Shown here in pieces: positions 33,401 to 48,400 of a DNA stretch of 64,000 nt; the first letter of the stretch is position 1; each line of letters starts with the position of its first letter. The position numbers were made by a program, and so were the translations under genes. The notes under the pieces were generated by a model. That model worked only from the letters and a program-made list of their open reading frames with translations. It did no database searches and was not told the DNA's origin. The stretch comes from Branchiostoma floridae. Lineage: Eukaryota; Chordata; Leptocardii; Amphioxiformes; Branchiostomatidae. The stretch spans positions 29,032,669 to 29,096,668 of the forward strand of contig NC_049981.1 of the NCBI RefSeq assembly GCF_000003815.2, written 5' to 3'.

Positions 33401-36400
33401 TGCTTATGTAACCCTCATTCGTTGAGTTCCCTTTTATTTTTCCTGTTTTTTATGGCCAATTTACTATTTTGATACATTTATTGTTTTGTGATTGTGTATT
33501 ATGGGCTATCTTTGACGGTTCGAGTAGAGTAGAGGAGGAACCACCTAAAACTTCTTTTTGCAGTTGACTAAAACTAAAAGAGAGTAAATGAAAACTAAAT
33601 GAATAGACCCTAAGTGACTCCTTGCCACCTTGCAAGTGTAGAGAGTTTAATATTAGTTATGCTGTAGCTAGTTTAGAATGCAGGTTTGACAGTCCTACAA
33701 ATTCACTTGTCACAATTGAACGTTACAAATCATATTCACACATATACACATGTGCATGTATCACATTCAGAGATTTGCCCAGTGCTCTTCCTATCGTTTG
33801 ATAGAAATTTGTTACTAATGTTCACATAAGATAACCACACTCATTGTAGTTTGTCATATGCAGTCTTTGGAGTGAGCTATTAATCTGGAAACTTTTGGTT
33901 TGTCTCATCTGCTAATAATTCAATAAACTGCAAAAAAAAACTATTTGTAATGAATTGCTACTATTTTACGGGATTGTCTCAAATGTTAAGTCAATTTACA
34001 TTTTGAGACCCTCCTTGTCCCTTCTGCCATGAAATAAACCACAGTAAAAGTATATAAGGGCTTAGAAAAATTAAATAATATCGAAAAGATCATGACCACC
34101 GCATCATGAGATATGAAAACCTTAAATTTTGCTAATACATAGATTACTATGAAATTAAAAAGCGGCTACTAGTAGGAAGTCCATACTCAAATTTGTCCTT
34201 TTTTTGCCGATACTTATCCACATACTTGATCCATCCATAGTTTCTCGAGTAATATTGTCCTCACACCCTGAACCAAATCTTGCCTGTCCATCGTAGTGAA
34301 CCAACTATCCAACCACCAAACATCAAACAGCACAGAAAACATAGCATTCAGAAGAAGGTTATGAAATTATGGTAGTCATATTTAAAGTAATATTTCAGAG
34401 TTAGAGAACAATTGTTTGACACTTGTTTTGCTGGTTTTACTGTACCTAAAAACAAACACCATTAAGGTGAATAACAGCAAGTGTTGCATCACATCATGAT
34501 GTCATTGTTCCAGACCAAAGTACATTATCATCTCCTTAACCCTGACACCTGGCAGGTCATATATAACTTCGCCCTTTATTATAGCACCGACAAATGTGCT
34601 ATGTCAGGACTGATGTCTGTAGAAGGAGCTCGTTGGTTGTCCCGCCAAGAGTAGCACCACTTCAACTTTCATTAAAATCCAATATGCCACTATCAACTTC
34701 AGGCTGTTTGATATAGGGCTTAAAACACCATTCAATCATCCTCTTAAATGTATAGTGATTGCTGTTTTTGCCCAGCTTAGCAATCCTTAATGGCACTTAA
34801 GCCCCTCGTCTTTGATGTACGATAAGAAACTTGTTTTTTAAGGCAGGACCGTTTTATTAGCATCCTTGCTGGTAGAAAGTTTGCTAACAAGTTAGCAGAA
34901 TTAAGAGGGGAGTTTTTTTGTGCTGTTGTGTAGTCCTTAGTCTCTCTCAAGCAGGCTTGCAAAGAGATTTATGTGACGTTTTCTAGAAAGGGAAGGTTTG
35001 ACATTCTAAAAAAGCAATGCGTCGTCGAAAGGTCAGCATCATGTATGGGAACAGTGGCCAGCCACCACCAGGGCGAAGGATGTCGCTGCAGGAACCAATA
35101 TATTTCCCACGGCAAGCCAGCAACGCTGGCGTACGGCGCATCAGTTTCACCGGGCGGAGAACCAGCCTTCCGACCGTCATTCAGGAGAGCAGCACCGAGA
35201 ACCTTTTCCGTGAGGGTAGCCTGTGTAGTGTAGAAAGTAGCTGGAAAGAGAGCTCAGTGAGCTCACACAGAGCGAGTGTGGTCAGTCTGGATGGTGCTAA
35301 CAGTGTGTCTGTCTCTACTTGCAGTAGTCTCCCTCCAGTATGGGCAGACAAGGTACAGCCAGACGGCTCCCTCTTTTACTTGGAGCAGTACAGTGGCGGC
35401 AAGGAACTCAACGGGGAAGTACAGTCTCCGCCCAATGGGAAAGCACCTAACGGCCACGTACAACCAGAAAAGAAGGAAACCACTAAGGAAAGCGGAATCA
35501 GCCGCATACGCGGACTGCTCAAGAAGCGGACTGGAAAGAACAAAGACAGCACAGACAGCGGACAGTCAGAGAACAGCATGGCGCTGTACGAAGTCAAGTT
35601 GAAGGTTGACCCAACCAAGCTGCAGAAGGAAGCAACACTAGAAACACTGTTGGGGATCGTTCCTAAACCGATCGTAAGAAACGCCGGTGACGCCGTAACG
35701 GGGAACTCCCGGATGAGACAGATCCTCCTACAGACCCTACTACCTGATGGTCCGGCCATTAAAGCTACCCAGCTCAGAATAGGTAAGTTCACACGGCTAT
35801 CCAATTATCTCTTATCTGGTATTTAGCATATATGTATTATATGGTTTATGGTTGCTAGGTTTATCTGCTATCCCGCTGTGACTGTCTTGTGAATGACCAC
35901 TAGCTGCATGTGCAGGGAAACCTATTGTTGATTCGTAGATAAAGGTAGCAAAGTCCAGATTATTAGAGTTATGGGATACTTTGTTCATGTCAACAAGCAT
36001 GCCAAACTCTTTGAAGCTATGTTAAGTTTAGGTACAAAATGTAGAGGCAATTTAAGTTTGCAAAGATGTACGTATAGAAACGATCTAAAGTATGGCAATC
36101 AATCAATCAATCAATCATTCAGGGAAATTAAAAACTCCATTTGGTTTAGCTTACAGTCTTTTATGTTCAAAAATTAACAAAAAGAAATTAAGTCCATACC
36201 CTTTTGTTCTTAAATTTGCAAATGGGTCCAAAATTTTGTCATGCTTGAAAAGGCAAGAACAGCATTGTGTTTGAAGTAAATGTTGGACTGATGAGACCTA
36301 AAAATGATGGAAGAAGCAGAAACAGGTGAAATAAGCTAATAAAAACCCTGATTATTTGCTTTAGCCTTTTACAAGTGTGATGTCATGTGCAAACGGTTGT

Positions 36401-39400
36401 TCCACTGACCTTGTAATTTTAAAATTGTACACGGTCTGTTTGCCCATAGGTGACTGTCTGGTAGCTGTGAATGACTTCAATGTTAACATGGACAACATCA
36501 ATCAGCTCCTGTCTGCCATTGTCACACCTATGGAGGTAAATATAAACACTGGTTACATGAAGTTATAGCCCTTTTCTTGATCAACTGCGTGCAGTCACCA
36601 TAAGAATAGACCGCTTCATTGCCTTGCCCACCTTGGTTAAAACATGGTACACAAAGCAAAATGTAGGAATTCAAGAATGCAAACAATTTGCAGCCACTCT
36701 CTCATTAGTCATTGGCTTAACTGCTAATTTGGAAGGATCGGTGTAATAAGTTGGACATCTATGGTAAGTAGGGTTGCACTGTTTGGCATAACTGCAAGGG
36801 GGCTCTCAACAGCCAGGCATTTGTCATGATGGTGCAGTTCACAAACAGTATGACAGGAAGCATTGCTGCACTGTCCCACAAAGAGAGGAGGGAGACAACT
36901 TTACACAGACATACATGTACATATGAGCGATAGAACAAAGTGATCAAATTCCGGCTAAAATTTGAATACGTGTGATGCAGTATACAGACTTTGACTAATT
37001 CAATTATGTTTTTCTTATGTGATTATAGATTATACTGGTAACTTAATGAACTTAGTTTCTGCTGTTTTAAAACTACCAGAAATGCCCAACAGAGAAAGGC
37101 ATATACATAGATGTTGAAAGGTACTAACTAACTTATTTTAGTAAATCTTGAAGTTTTGTGATAGCTAAAAATGCCAGATTTGCTGTAGGGGACTGACGAT
37201 AAGATTAGGAAATTAACTAGTCTTGGCCTTCAGATCATATTGTATTATATATGATGTACATTTGACATAGTGTTCCTAATGGGAGTAATCTTTTTGCTAT
37301 ATTTTGTCACCAAATAAAATATCAGTCTTTGGAGGTGTCGTCTCCATAGGCATTTCATTTGATAAAACCATTGACCATAACTCAAGTCTCAACTATTAAA
37401 ACAGGACAAAAATGGTTTAATTGGGTGCTTTTTGCCTGAACAAAATGAATACTTCCTTACCTTTTGTCTGCCTGTCGCAGATGCCACTGTTAGATATTGC
37501 ACAACTTCCTTTAGCGCTCACATTTGAAGCCTGTAAATGTAAGGATTGTGACAATGAATGAAAAGTCTCCTCTTTCCATGCCTCTATATATAGAGGGACA
37601 TGTCCCAGTTCAGTCAGTCTGCTGATGATAGTCAAAAAGATACTGGTCGGTAGAACGGGGCCTGCAGTGTCGTGTTCCCACGTACCGCCCCAGACATAAC
37701 GCATATCGTTCTGCGACCAAGTTTGGATAAACATCCTGGCAACATGTCATGCCATGCACGGGGGAGGATGAAAGGATTTTGTTATACAGATGCAGTGTCA
37801 GCAAACAAAATGTGCCCCAAAACTACTCAGCTGTGTTTTCTCTACAAGTATGCCAATCACATCTGAAAATATATAAAACCTTAACAAAACAAAAAGAAGA
37901 CATATATATGTGACAGATCTTTTCAGCGACCATGCAATATCATATGATTTAGGGCAAACAGTTTTTTTTAAGCTCGAGGTTGAATGGCTTCTGTTTACAG
38001 TTAAGTTTATGGGAAGTGTTTTCCTGGCATGAAAAAATGTTACAAAGGGGTAAGTCTATGGGATTGGGATGATCCAAGGCGTAGCAGGCGGCCGCACACC
38101 CTCAGGCACCCATGCATGTCCTGAACAGTCACGCCCACGACTGCCTGTGATTTGCATGTATTACGACTCAAGTTTCCCCCACTGTCAGGCAGTAGAGAAG
38201 AGAGGTGTGTGTGTGACCATCACACCTCGGCTATGCCAGGAATGGACGGGAGAAACGCATCACTTTTCCTTAGCTAGGTTTGGGAAACAGTTCGGAACAT
38301 TGGTTAGGAGAGAGAACCATGGAGTGTGGAAGTCAGGAAAAGGCACACAATCATACCAACGGGTTGTACTTCCAGAAGAGGAAGAAGTCACAGGTAAGCC
38401 TTGTCACTGACCCATTGTTGAACTCAGTTCAGTCATTTGTCGGGAATTTCCTCTCAGCTATAACTATCAGCAGTGCAGGTGGTAGGAAAACTGTTGGAGG
38501 GTTGGAGTTGGTTCTGTTTTCATGTGGAAAATGACAGAGCTCTAGAGGATGATACGGGTAGTTGCTCGCTGTGCCTGCTTTCCTTCGTGAAAGCCGGGGA
38601 GAGTTATCTCCTAACCCCAACACAAAGGGCGTGCTTGACCCAATGAGTCGTTCGTGTTCACAGTCGAACGAGCAGATATTAGGGAGCCCACTCTACCCCA
38701 CAGAGAGTAAATTTGCTGAATGGTCTATGTAGCCCCAGTCATTCAAAACAAGTGCCACTCTCTATTCAGTAGGCTGTTAGTGAAGCCTTGTTTGCAGCAG
38801 TGCTCCTGGGTTGTGCCCATTGATGGAGTGTAATTGCCCACTGATTATGCCCCTTTCACGGCCTGTGTTACCGTGTAGGGCGTCTGACAGGTCCAACCAA
38901 TGGCCGCATTGTTCCGACAGAAAAGTGCACTTGTCGTGGAGACATCTGTTGTCATACCGCTCTGTGGGGTTGACAGGTAACAGGTGTCTCAATGTCAGCA
39001 CGCATGTTCATTGTTCATTACAACAGGAAATGTCAGGAATGTACAAACAGGGTAATTTTTTTTGCAGTAATTAAGTCATTATATCATAAATATGAGAGTT
39101 TAATGTTAGATTATGTCATAAATGACCATCTAAACCCACTTTTAAGCTATCATAGCTACCCCTAGTTGAAGCAGCTTAATCTCTTTTACTAGTTTTAGGA
39201 TAATATTTTTTTGAGTTGGCAATAATGACATTGACTTTTTTTAAACAGTTATATTAGGCTATATGTAACATTGACTAATACTGTATGTAGGGTTAGAGTT
39301 TTCAATGATTATGACTGAATGAGTAAGAATTAAATTACCGGGTAAACCGTGCTAAAATTTGCAATGAAAGACTTCCCCTTTCCTTGACAACACGTTCACT

Positions 39401-42400
39401 TTGGCTGAAACATCGCACTAGAATTGCTTAATTTGTGAACACCCAACTTGAATAAACCTACTTTAGCGTATATGATATATATTGCCTAAGCCTGTTCAAA
39501 TACAACAAAACAGGATTAACAACTAAGTCATTCCAGAATTTTGTCAAGATTTAGACTGTGACATGTATTATCATGCTGTGACATACTTAGTCAAGTAAAA
39601 ACATGCCTGTGACTTATTAAGACAATGATTACATATCCCGTGAGTGGCCTTTATTGACAAGTTTGTCAGTTCTGTCGACAGTCGGTGACATCTTCCCATT
39701 TCCACAGGTCAAGCTTACCATGGAGCCCGTTCCCGAGCCGTGGGAGCCGCCCGAACCTCCGCCGTTCGTGAAAGAACCCGCCAGACCCAGCGAACTGGTG
39801 AAACTGGTGAGCGGCCAGGACCTCTCGACATACCACCACCTGCTGGAGAAGATCCCGCATATCGTCATGTACCTGACGATGGGCAGTGACTCCAACAACA
39901 CCCACAAGGAGGAGGTACGGTCCACCTCAGTACTGCATCTTTTCCCTAAGCAAGTCGTGCTGTTTAAAGATATTGTGGCAGCTTCTTTAAGGTCTTTAAC
40001 GGCAGTTTGATAAAGTTGTATCCTTGCCTGAGTGATAGGGTTTGTGACAATGGGAACAATCCCCGTGGCAGTCCACACTGCCTGCCCATTTTGTCCTTTG
40101 TAAAGACAGGGCGACACGTAAACATGCTGCGGTCTCCGACAGAAAACATCACATCAAAGCACCCTGGTCAGGCCTCTGCAAACAGCGCATTTCTAACATT
40201 CTGTTGCTATGACGACCATTGAGGATGGGAGACAATGCTCTGTTTGTCACATAGCCCCGTGATAACCACCCAGAACGTTCCAGACGTTGCTTTTACAAAG
40301 TGCGTCAATTCCTAAAACTAATTTGGACAATTGGACTTCATTTGGGTTATTGATGTAAGTTTTCATTACCCTGCGTTTTGTATGAACTTTCAAAAGTGAT
40401 TTCTAGAAATCTCCTTATTACAAAACAGCCATAGCAATAGTTACTTAAAGAAAAAATTGAACATAAGGAGTTTGCCTTTGTGTGCATTGGCCTTGAGTAC
40501 AAATTGAATTATTTGCCTATCTATGGTTCTTGTATGTTGCTTCAAAGGAACCATTGGAAGATAAAGTACTGTGATATCTAATGTATGTACATGTACTAGG
40601 ACATTTGTATGAGAGACTATACAAATTTTACTACTTACCTCTGGTACAGTGTATTGTCTTAAAAGACATATCTTTTCTTGATAAACAAAACCTTTATACA
40701 GGAAAAAAAATCATGGATATTGCAAGTAGTTTTAAAAGATAGTGTCAGAAAAAGTCCAATGAGTTTGAAGGACCCCAAAGAGCTTTACAGTATTCTGTCA
40801 GTTTGTCTGTCTGTCTAAGAAATCTAACATTGTTCTTTGGAACTTTAGGTAACTTGAAACATGATATACATGGAACCAAGTTCAAATAATCGTGAAAAAA
40901 AGGCCCCTCAAGTCAGGTGGATCACAAATGGACATTCAAGCAATTTGTTGTAGACAATGTCAACTGTTCAAAGTAAGTTATTTTAAAGATCAAATGCAAT
41001 ACAAAGAAAACAGTGGTTATGTGCTCATCAAGCAGTAAGAGTCATGTTTCTGTCACTGTAATCAAATTTGTCTGTCACAAAAGAGCAATCTCTGCCTTTC
41101 TGTAAAGGAATTAGAAACTGAAAAGAAATGCATCAACATACTGGACAAGTCAGCCTTTTAATGAGTTCTGTATTCTATGCTTTTTTTTGTGGTCAACTAT
41201 ACTATATAACTTATATGTATAGCACAGAAAAGTTCAGATTTTCAAACCAAAATCATGAAAGAAATTTCAGTCTTTCTTTTTATACCTGATAATGTTACTC
41301 ATGTTGACAATAAAATGCATTTGCACTTAAAAAAACGCGTTCAGAAATATTATGGCATTTGTAGTGGCATGGAAAGATTTGTTAAGACCTTGGTTCCTGG
41401 ACGTCATAGTGCCTGATTTGTAGGATCCGTGCCCAGCTTTCTATGGAAGGGGATAATCTTCTGGAGAAGTGTGTGGTGTTTGGGGAACAGATTAGATGGT
41501 TTGAGTTTCGGCTGGCAACATATCCAGGATTTGCAGGCAGGAGTTCTGGCTAATGCCCTGAACACACACTTGGGGTTACAGTCCCCACTACATTCTTTAC
41601 TGATCACCTCCTGCACTAAACAAGTATCTCCAGAGACAAATAGCATGGAACAGATCAAATAGCCTGTTTTCATAACAGCTTATACAGAAAATTTAGGGAC
41701 TCAGGTGTTTATGCCATTCCTATAGTATAAAGGGCCTATCTGTACAGGGCAAGCTGAGAGAGTCAGTGACTCTGAATACTTGGATCATCAATCATCAAGT
41801 ACTTTTGAGTTTGGAATGGTCTGTCTTGTACTTTGGTCATTCATGGACAAAATTACACCTACAAAAACATCAAATAAATTGTGTCATCAATCTGCAACGT
41901 GATAGACTTCAATTGCAATTGAGTATTGTCAATCTATGTAGTATACAATGTACTTTGGCAATCTTAACAAACTTTTGCTAAGCATACTCCCTCATTTAGT
42001 CTCATAACAGCTGTATCTGTATCTATTTTTTTTTGTGGTTTCTCCTGTCGATTGGCCAGATGAGGAGGCAGACAGGCTATTTGCCTGTTTGCCTGACCTG
42101 CACATGACTTTTTATGGTGAAGGAGGGGTGTGCAATTCCTTCTCCACCCTCTCGTCTACTGGAGCACTAAGTCTCACGGGCAACTGTATGCAACGTGTGA
42201 GGCGGCTCCAGCAGATGCAGCTTGTATCTGTATCTATATAGCCAATATAACTCCCCTTCGGTGTAACACAGCTGTTATCATATGATTGTCCTGCCTTTTG
42301 ACAAACCTTTCATTGAGTCATAGACCTGAAGGGTGTCCTTATAACTAATATAAGATCATGTCTATGTGGCCTGACGTTACACCTGGTGTGCTGTACTGAC

Positions 42401-45400
42401 ATGGTGCTACCTCACCTTAGCCTGGTTACCAAACCCCAGCCCGATCTCAAGTATCTATCGTGCAGGGAAACACGAAAAGATATATTTTGAGGTTGGGGTA
42501 TGGTATCCAGGCTAACCTCACCTGTGTGTTAACAGGAGATCCTGTACAGCTATCCTGATGGAGAGGCCTCCAGGAGGTTACGGAACATCCGAGGCATGTT
42601 CATCACTATAGGAGACATCCTGCAGAATGTCACAGGCACAAGAGTCAAGAGGTAAGGTTGTCGACTGATCCCAAAGCTCTGTCAAAACATAGAAAGGCAA
42701 AATGAATACAGTGGAAGCCGCTTAATTGCACACCCAATTTACCTGCGAATCCCGTGCAATTATCTGGCGTGTGCGATAATGCGAAGTAACCCAGTTGGAC
42801 CGCACCGCCACGGGATTTTGGGATTCCGTGCAATTGACCGAAGTGTGTGTTTATCCGACGTGCAATTAACTGGCTTCCACTGTACATGTAAATCCAAATA
42901 CTTGATTGACATGTAGCTGCTCTCTCATTGGTCAAACCATTAATTGCCATGCTATAATTGGTTAAAGTAATTGTGAGGGACAGTCATAATATCGGTCTTA
43001 TTATAATATAAGGGTGTTTACACTCATGTGGCTATGATGTAAGTGCCATGCGTGATGGTTGAACCTGGATGTTGACACTGAATGTGAATACTGTAATTAA
43101 AGTAACATGATTATTAACTAAGGATAAGCAATCATCCACTGGAAATTGAAGCTGGTAGATATAACCGAACTCCCCCTGATAATAGATTTTGTATATTTTG
43201 CGATAAGAGTTTCATGTATGTAGAAAACGAAGTGCACTTTGTCCTAGAGTGTTCGCTGTACAAAGATCTGCGAAATGCATTCGCTAATGCTACACATATA
43301 GATAAAAAATATGCGCACCTGACGAAGGAAGATCTGTTCAAATACCTTATGTCATCATCTAACTACGATATACTGGAAAAACTCTGTAAGCTCGTCCACG
43401 CATGTTTTAAGAAGAGAGAAGAAGCATGTAAACTGTAATATATATGTATAGCTTTCCGATTACTTACTATGTACCAAACTGACTGCATTTAGCCCCAATG
43501 GGGCATGAATATGCAATAAACTTCATTGTCATTGTCATTATAACATGATACAATGGCAACTTTATATGATACATGATAGTATCATGTGAGATTATAAAAT
43601 TAATATGGAGTTCGGTCAATTTTAATGTTGTTTTCAATTTGTTATTTTCAGTTCAACCCTCGTTGTTGACAAACAACACATTCATATCGGCTACTGGAAG
43701 AAAGGGGAACACTTGCTGGTGTTGGGGTTACCTGGGGACAAAGTCAAGGTTGAGCAGCTCAACCACATGGTCTCCGACGTCGTCCGTTTCCTGACTGTTA
43801 TCTATGGCTCAATAGAGAGGTAGGGAAAAAAAGACATCTACATGTGTGACATCTTCATGCATTATTGATACAGTCAAACAGGGAGTCTGTGTAACACAAA
43901 CTCCGCTGTCCAGGGCTGTAACTGGCCCCTCCCCACGGGGGCCGGCGGATGTTTGGCGGGCTTCTATAAGCGTTATTTAATCAGGCTAAAGCGTAAAATG
44001 GCAGATTCAACAATGAAGATTAACAACATGGCCTCCCAAACAAATTAAAGAAGGAAAGAAATGAAATGCTGCAGACAGCATCAGTGTTTTTGAGACAGCC
44101 ACCAAACTGTACTCTCCAAGCAGAGGTTAGGCTCCAGCTGTTTTTTATCGTTTTTTTAGTCGTTTTTATCGGGCTTTCTATTTTGTGAGCCTGGACACAA
44201 CGAAAAAAAATGACAAAATAGAAAGCCCGATAAAAAAACGATAAAAAACAGCCGGAGCCTAACCGCTGCTTGGAGAGTACCAAACTGTACCTGTTCTTCG
44301 TTCCAGTGCCTTTTCAACAACAGGGAACATCAGCCAGCTGGACCACTTCTTCTCCCTGCTGTTCAAGAGAGTGCTGCTAGGGGGCCTGATGTCCTCCAGT
44401 CTCCAGCCAGACGACAACAGTTCAGCGGTGATGGACACCATCATGGCAGTCCCAACACTGCACATACCTGAGGACATTAAGGTACGCTGGATGATAATTT
44501 ACTCTCCAGGCTAGTAAGTACATTTATATCATACCTGTGACGCGAAAACGTTTGATACGGGTGTTCCGGACCGACTGATAACTTTCCGTACGGCCCGGGC
44601 TTATCACACGGGCTCCATTCGAATAAATCAAACTGTTTCGAGTGGGCCGAGTACGGCGCCATCGAAAGTTCGAATACCTGGTTCGGACGTTGGAACATTA
44701 CTGTTGCAACGCTTTTTTTTCGAGGGCACCAAACTTCTGGCGCATTTCGCATCAAAACATGCGTTTTCTCAGGTGGGTATGACATAAATAAAATACAACA
44801 CGGTGTATTCCGCATCACCCTCAGTCTCCGCCCTCCCGCGGGTCGGATCACCCTCCGGCCTTCGGGCGATCCGGAATACACCGTGTTGTATTCTATATGC
44901 ATCGGAATGAACAACTTTGGTTACAGGAGGAATAAACAAATGTGTACATAACATGGTGCAAGTGTACAGTGTACATATGTGTTTTGAACAGCATTGGCAA
45001 AAGCACAAGCTGCATTTGGAAAGGTACTGATTTGGTAAGGGCCATTTCACACAAGGCGGACCCTCATGCATTTATGCTAAGATGGATGGCTGAATGCTAC
45101 TTTTCACAAGTTGACGAGAGCTTATTGTACCCTCTGCATCTGTAACTGAGTAAAGCAGTCTATTATGATGACAGTTGTGTTTGTGGTAAATGTTAGTTGA
45201 TATTTGCATGTAGACAGTTTAAAATCATGTTGTTGCATTGTTTGATTTTAAGGGTAGATTTAATTGAAACATTTGCTAATTTTAAGGACATTTTGTACAT
45301 GTACATCTGCATGTATGCTATTACATTTTAGTTCAGAAGCTGAGACAGAGACCCTCATGTAGGACTTCTACTGTTAGGGATTATTCTAGATTTGCTGAAT

Positions 45401-48400
45401 AGCTTATCTCTTCAAACAGGAGTGGCTCCAGATATCCCACAAACGCGCTGAACTGTCCAACTGTTCAGTCTGTTATCCTAAGTAATAGATCCTCGAAAAC
45501 CCCTCAAGAATCCCCTTCACTAAAATGGCCAAAGCTCTGTTGTACAAGATAAACATTTGTGAAGTAGGGAGGGAAAGGTTATGATCCTACAAGGTGTTGT
45601 AAGGACTGTGGCTCTGTTAGGGGTTAAATCACTCCTGACATTGGTGTGGACTTTGCAGACATGAATGAGCCTGACCTCTGACACTGCTAGCTCACAGTGT
45701 AATAAGCACTGTGCTTTTCGTATTTGAAGAACTGTTTTGAGATCTCAACTTTTGCAGGATGCTTTCAAAGTAGCTTAAAGAAACAAATGAAAGATATCAT
45801 TTAGTAAAAAAAAAAAACAGAAAAGGGAGTGTTTTTCTTAAGTTGTTGTTTAAATGTGCCACCAGTTTCATAAACCCTTGCACTAGTCCACTAATCTTTT
45901 AGACTTTTAACATTTAAACATTTAGTTTTACTCGTGGCCAACCATCCACAATACATGTGCACATGTATAGATTCTGTAGTATATGCCAATGTTGTAATCT
46001 ATTTGCAACTAATTCCAGTATCCAAAGAACTGCTTGTCCACCATGTTAAGCACTCTTCCATGTCTATGTTCACAGACTCCATTGGATGCTGCTCTAAGTG
46101 AACTGGAGGCTGCTGACTTTGCTGATATGGTACGTTCTCTTTGTTTGGATTCTGTAAGCAACTCTGATATGCTTTTTGCCAAGGCACACAGCGCCATGCA
46201 CTTTGTTTGCACTGACTCAGTATGTTGAAATACATGTAGGCCAAGTTGTCTTTAGTTTCATCACACAAAGGTGAAATATTCACATGAATACTGTTACCAA
46301 ACTACCGAGAACCATTTCTAGTTGTAGTATCATAGTGAGGTTCAACGTTTTGCCAGCAGAATGTTCTGAAATTGTCTTTATGTTTTATCAGATATGTGGC
46401 TAACAAGGGTGTTTCTCAATGAAATCCTTGAGAGAGTAGAAAACCTTTCAATTCCAGAAAGCCAATGTTGTTACAGTGAAAGGGATGTTTTTATAGCTGT
46501 ACCCACACATGTCAACACTGAGTTGAAAGGTCCCTATGTTTAGCTAGTTTCCACTATGTGCTTTCAAATTGTACCTACCTGACAAAGACCTAAAGAACTA
46601 ATTCAAGTTAAAGAAAAGAAAGTCTTAAACCTGATATTGTTGACATGTGCTTCATGCAATGACTGGTCCTTTTACACAGAAAATATATTTACTTGAACAT
46701 TATAAATCAAGCATTGTTTTATGCAAATCTACAGTGTAAAATACTTGAATGTGTAAAAAGATCTGTGCTCAACATAGTATGTTTTTTAACTGCTTAACTT
46801 TTAACACAATATAAAGAGTGTGTTTTTTAATTGCTAATCTTTTCAATGCTCCCCTTTTGTTTCTGTTGTGACTTTAGTCTGATGACTACTATGATCTGAG
46901 GAGGGCATTCACAGTTCTAGGGAGCTGTATGTTCTATAAGGTAAGATTCATGTACCCACGGAGTAATAACAATACATTGTGATTCTTATTTCATACATTT
47001 CTAGTTCAGCAAGCTGTAAATGATATGTAACAGTTTTAAGGGTGGTATGTAAGGGTTTTTTCTCCCTGTGGCAAATCGTCAAGTATATGACATGACTTGA
47101 AAGTGCTGTAATTGTGTTAAGTTGAATGTTGGTGTTAACAAAACATTTGGGATATAGAGTCATGACAGAAAGGTAAGGCCACAGCAAATTAATTTTCAGG
47201 ATGACATCCTCTGCAGACTGCAAAAATAGTGCGATAGGGCAAAAAAAAAAACAAGATGGGTGAAAAAAACAAGATGGCTACATTTTCAAAAATAGGCACC
47301 ATAAGTTGTGATGACTGTTGTAAAAAGAATTAAACGGACAAAACATGGTATCCGAGCCAACAAGGCATTTATTCCTGTATTCAATACATGTACTGGTGTG
47401 GTAAAAGTGACACTAGTGTGGAAAACTGGCATCACCAACAAAGTTGGTAACCACGCTCATATCTTCCATATTGGTGTCAATTTTACAACTACAAATTCAA
47501 TAAGTTTCATTTCTACAACTACAGTCCTGGGTATCTTGCAAGTGTCACTTCTACAAGTACAACTATAAGGCTACAACACAATATATTTGTTCAGTTTGTA
47601 CTTTATCGTCATGTTTACCATCCCTGCAGAAGAAAAATATCTTGTTTTTTTTCTTCTGAAATCAGGCGAAAATTAATGCGCGCGCTGATGTCATCCATAA
47701 AATTTACTTGCTGTGGCCTAAAGTAGAAATGCTACAAGCTTTGCCATTTCAGGGTCTCCTTGCTGCCAGCCACTTGCCCAGGGAAGACCTGTTGGACGTG
47801 TTCCTGTACTGTCGGTATTACTGTTTACTGGCGCTGGCCTCGGAGGAGAGGGTGGGGCAGCTGGTGCTGTGGAGGGAGGTCCACCCCACCCGCAGGTTTG
47901 ACCCCTCCCACGGTGAGGCCGATGCCCAAGGCTACAGCGAGCCGGAAGGGCGATGGTTCCTGCTGATTGTAGGCTTGGTAAGTATGCAACTTTGTGTAGT
48001 AGCTAATGAGAACAACTGCAGTCTGCAAATTCATGCCAGAGGACTAATTGCATACAGGGTAAGATAGTAGTTGTATACATAAACATACTTAACAAAGAAG
48101 GGAAATGATAATCATAGATAAATAAAAAGGGAATAACGTCTAAACTAAATCATTTTCTACTTAAGCTAATTGATGGGTTTGACTTCTAGAAGATGGGAAA
48201 AACAGTTTCTTAACAATAGCTTTCTGAGATTTTGATCATGATATACACATGTAACAGCACAAACATCATTTGCCCCTATCCAGAGACACTGGCTGTCTGC
48301 TACCCTACTGGAGGCCGGGGGCTGTGCTGCCAGGTGAGTGGTCAGCTTTCTATGGCAGGTAAACACAAGAAAACCCGGAATCTTCAACCCTCTGATACTT

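Noticed and set aside
41404-41673. Cys-rich 89-codon frame on the - strand in INTU intron 5
   Set aside because: No signal peptide, splice pattern or family recognised; likely chance.
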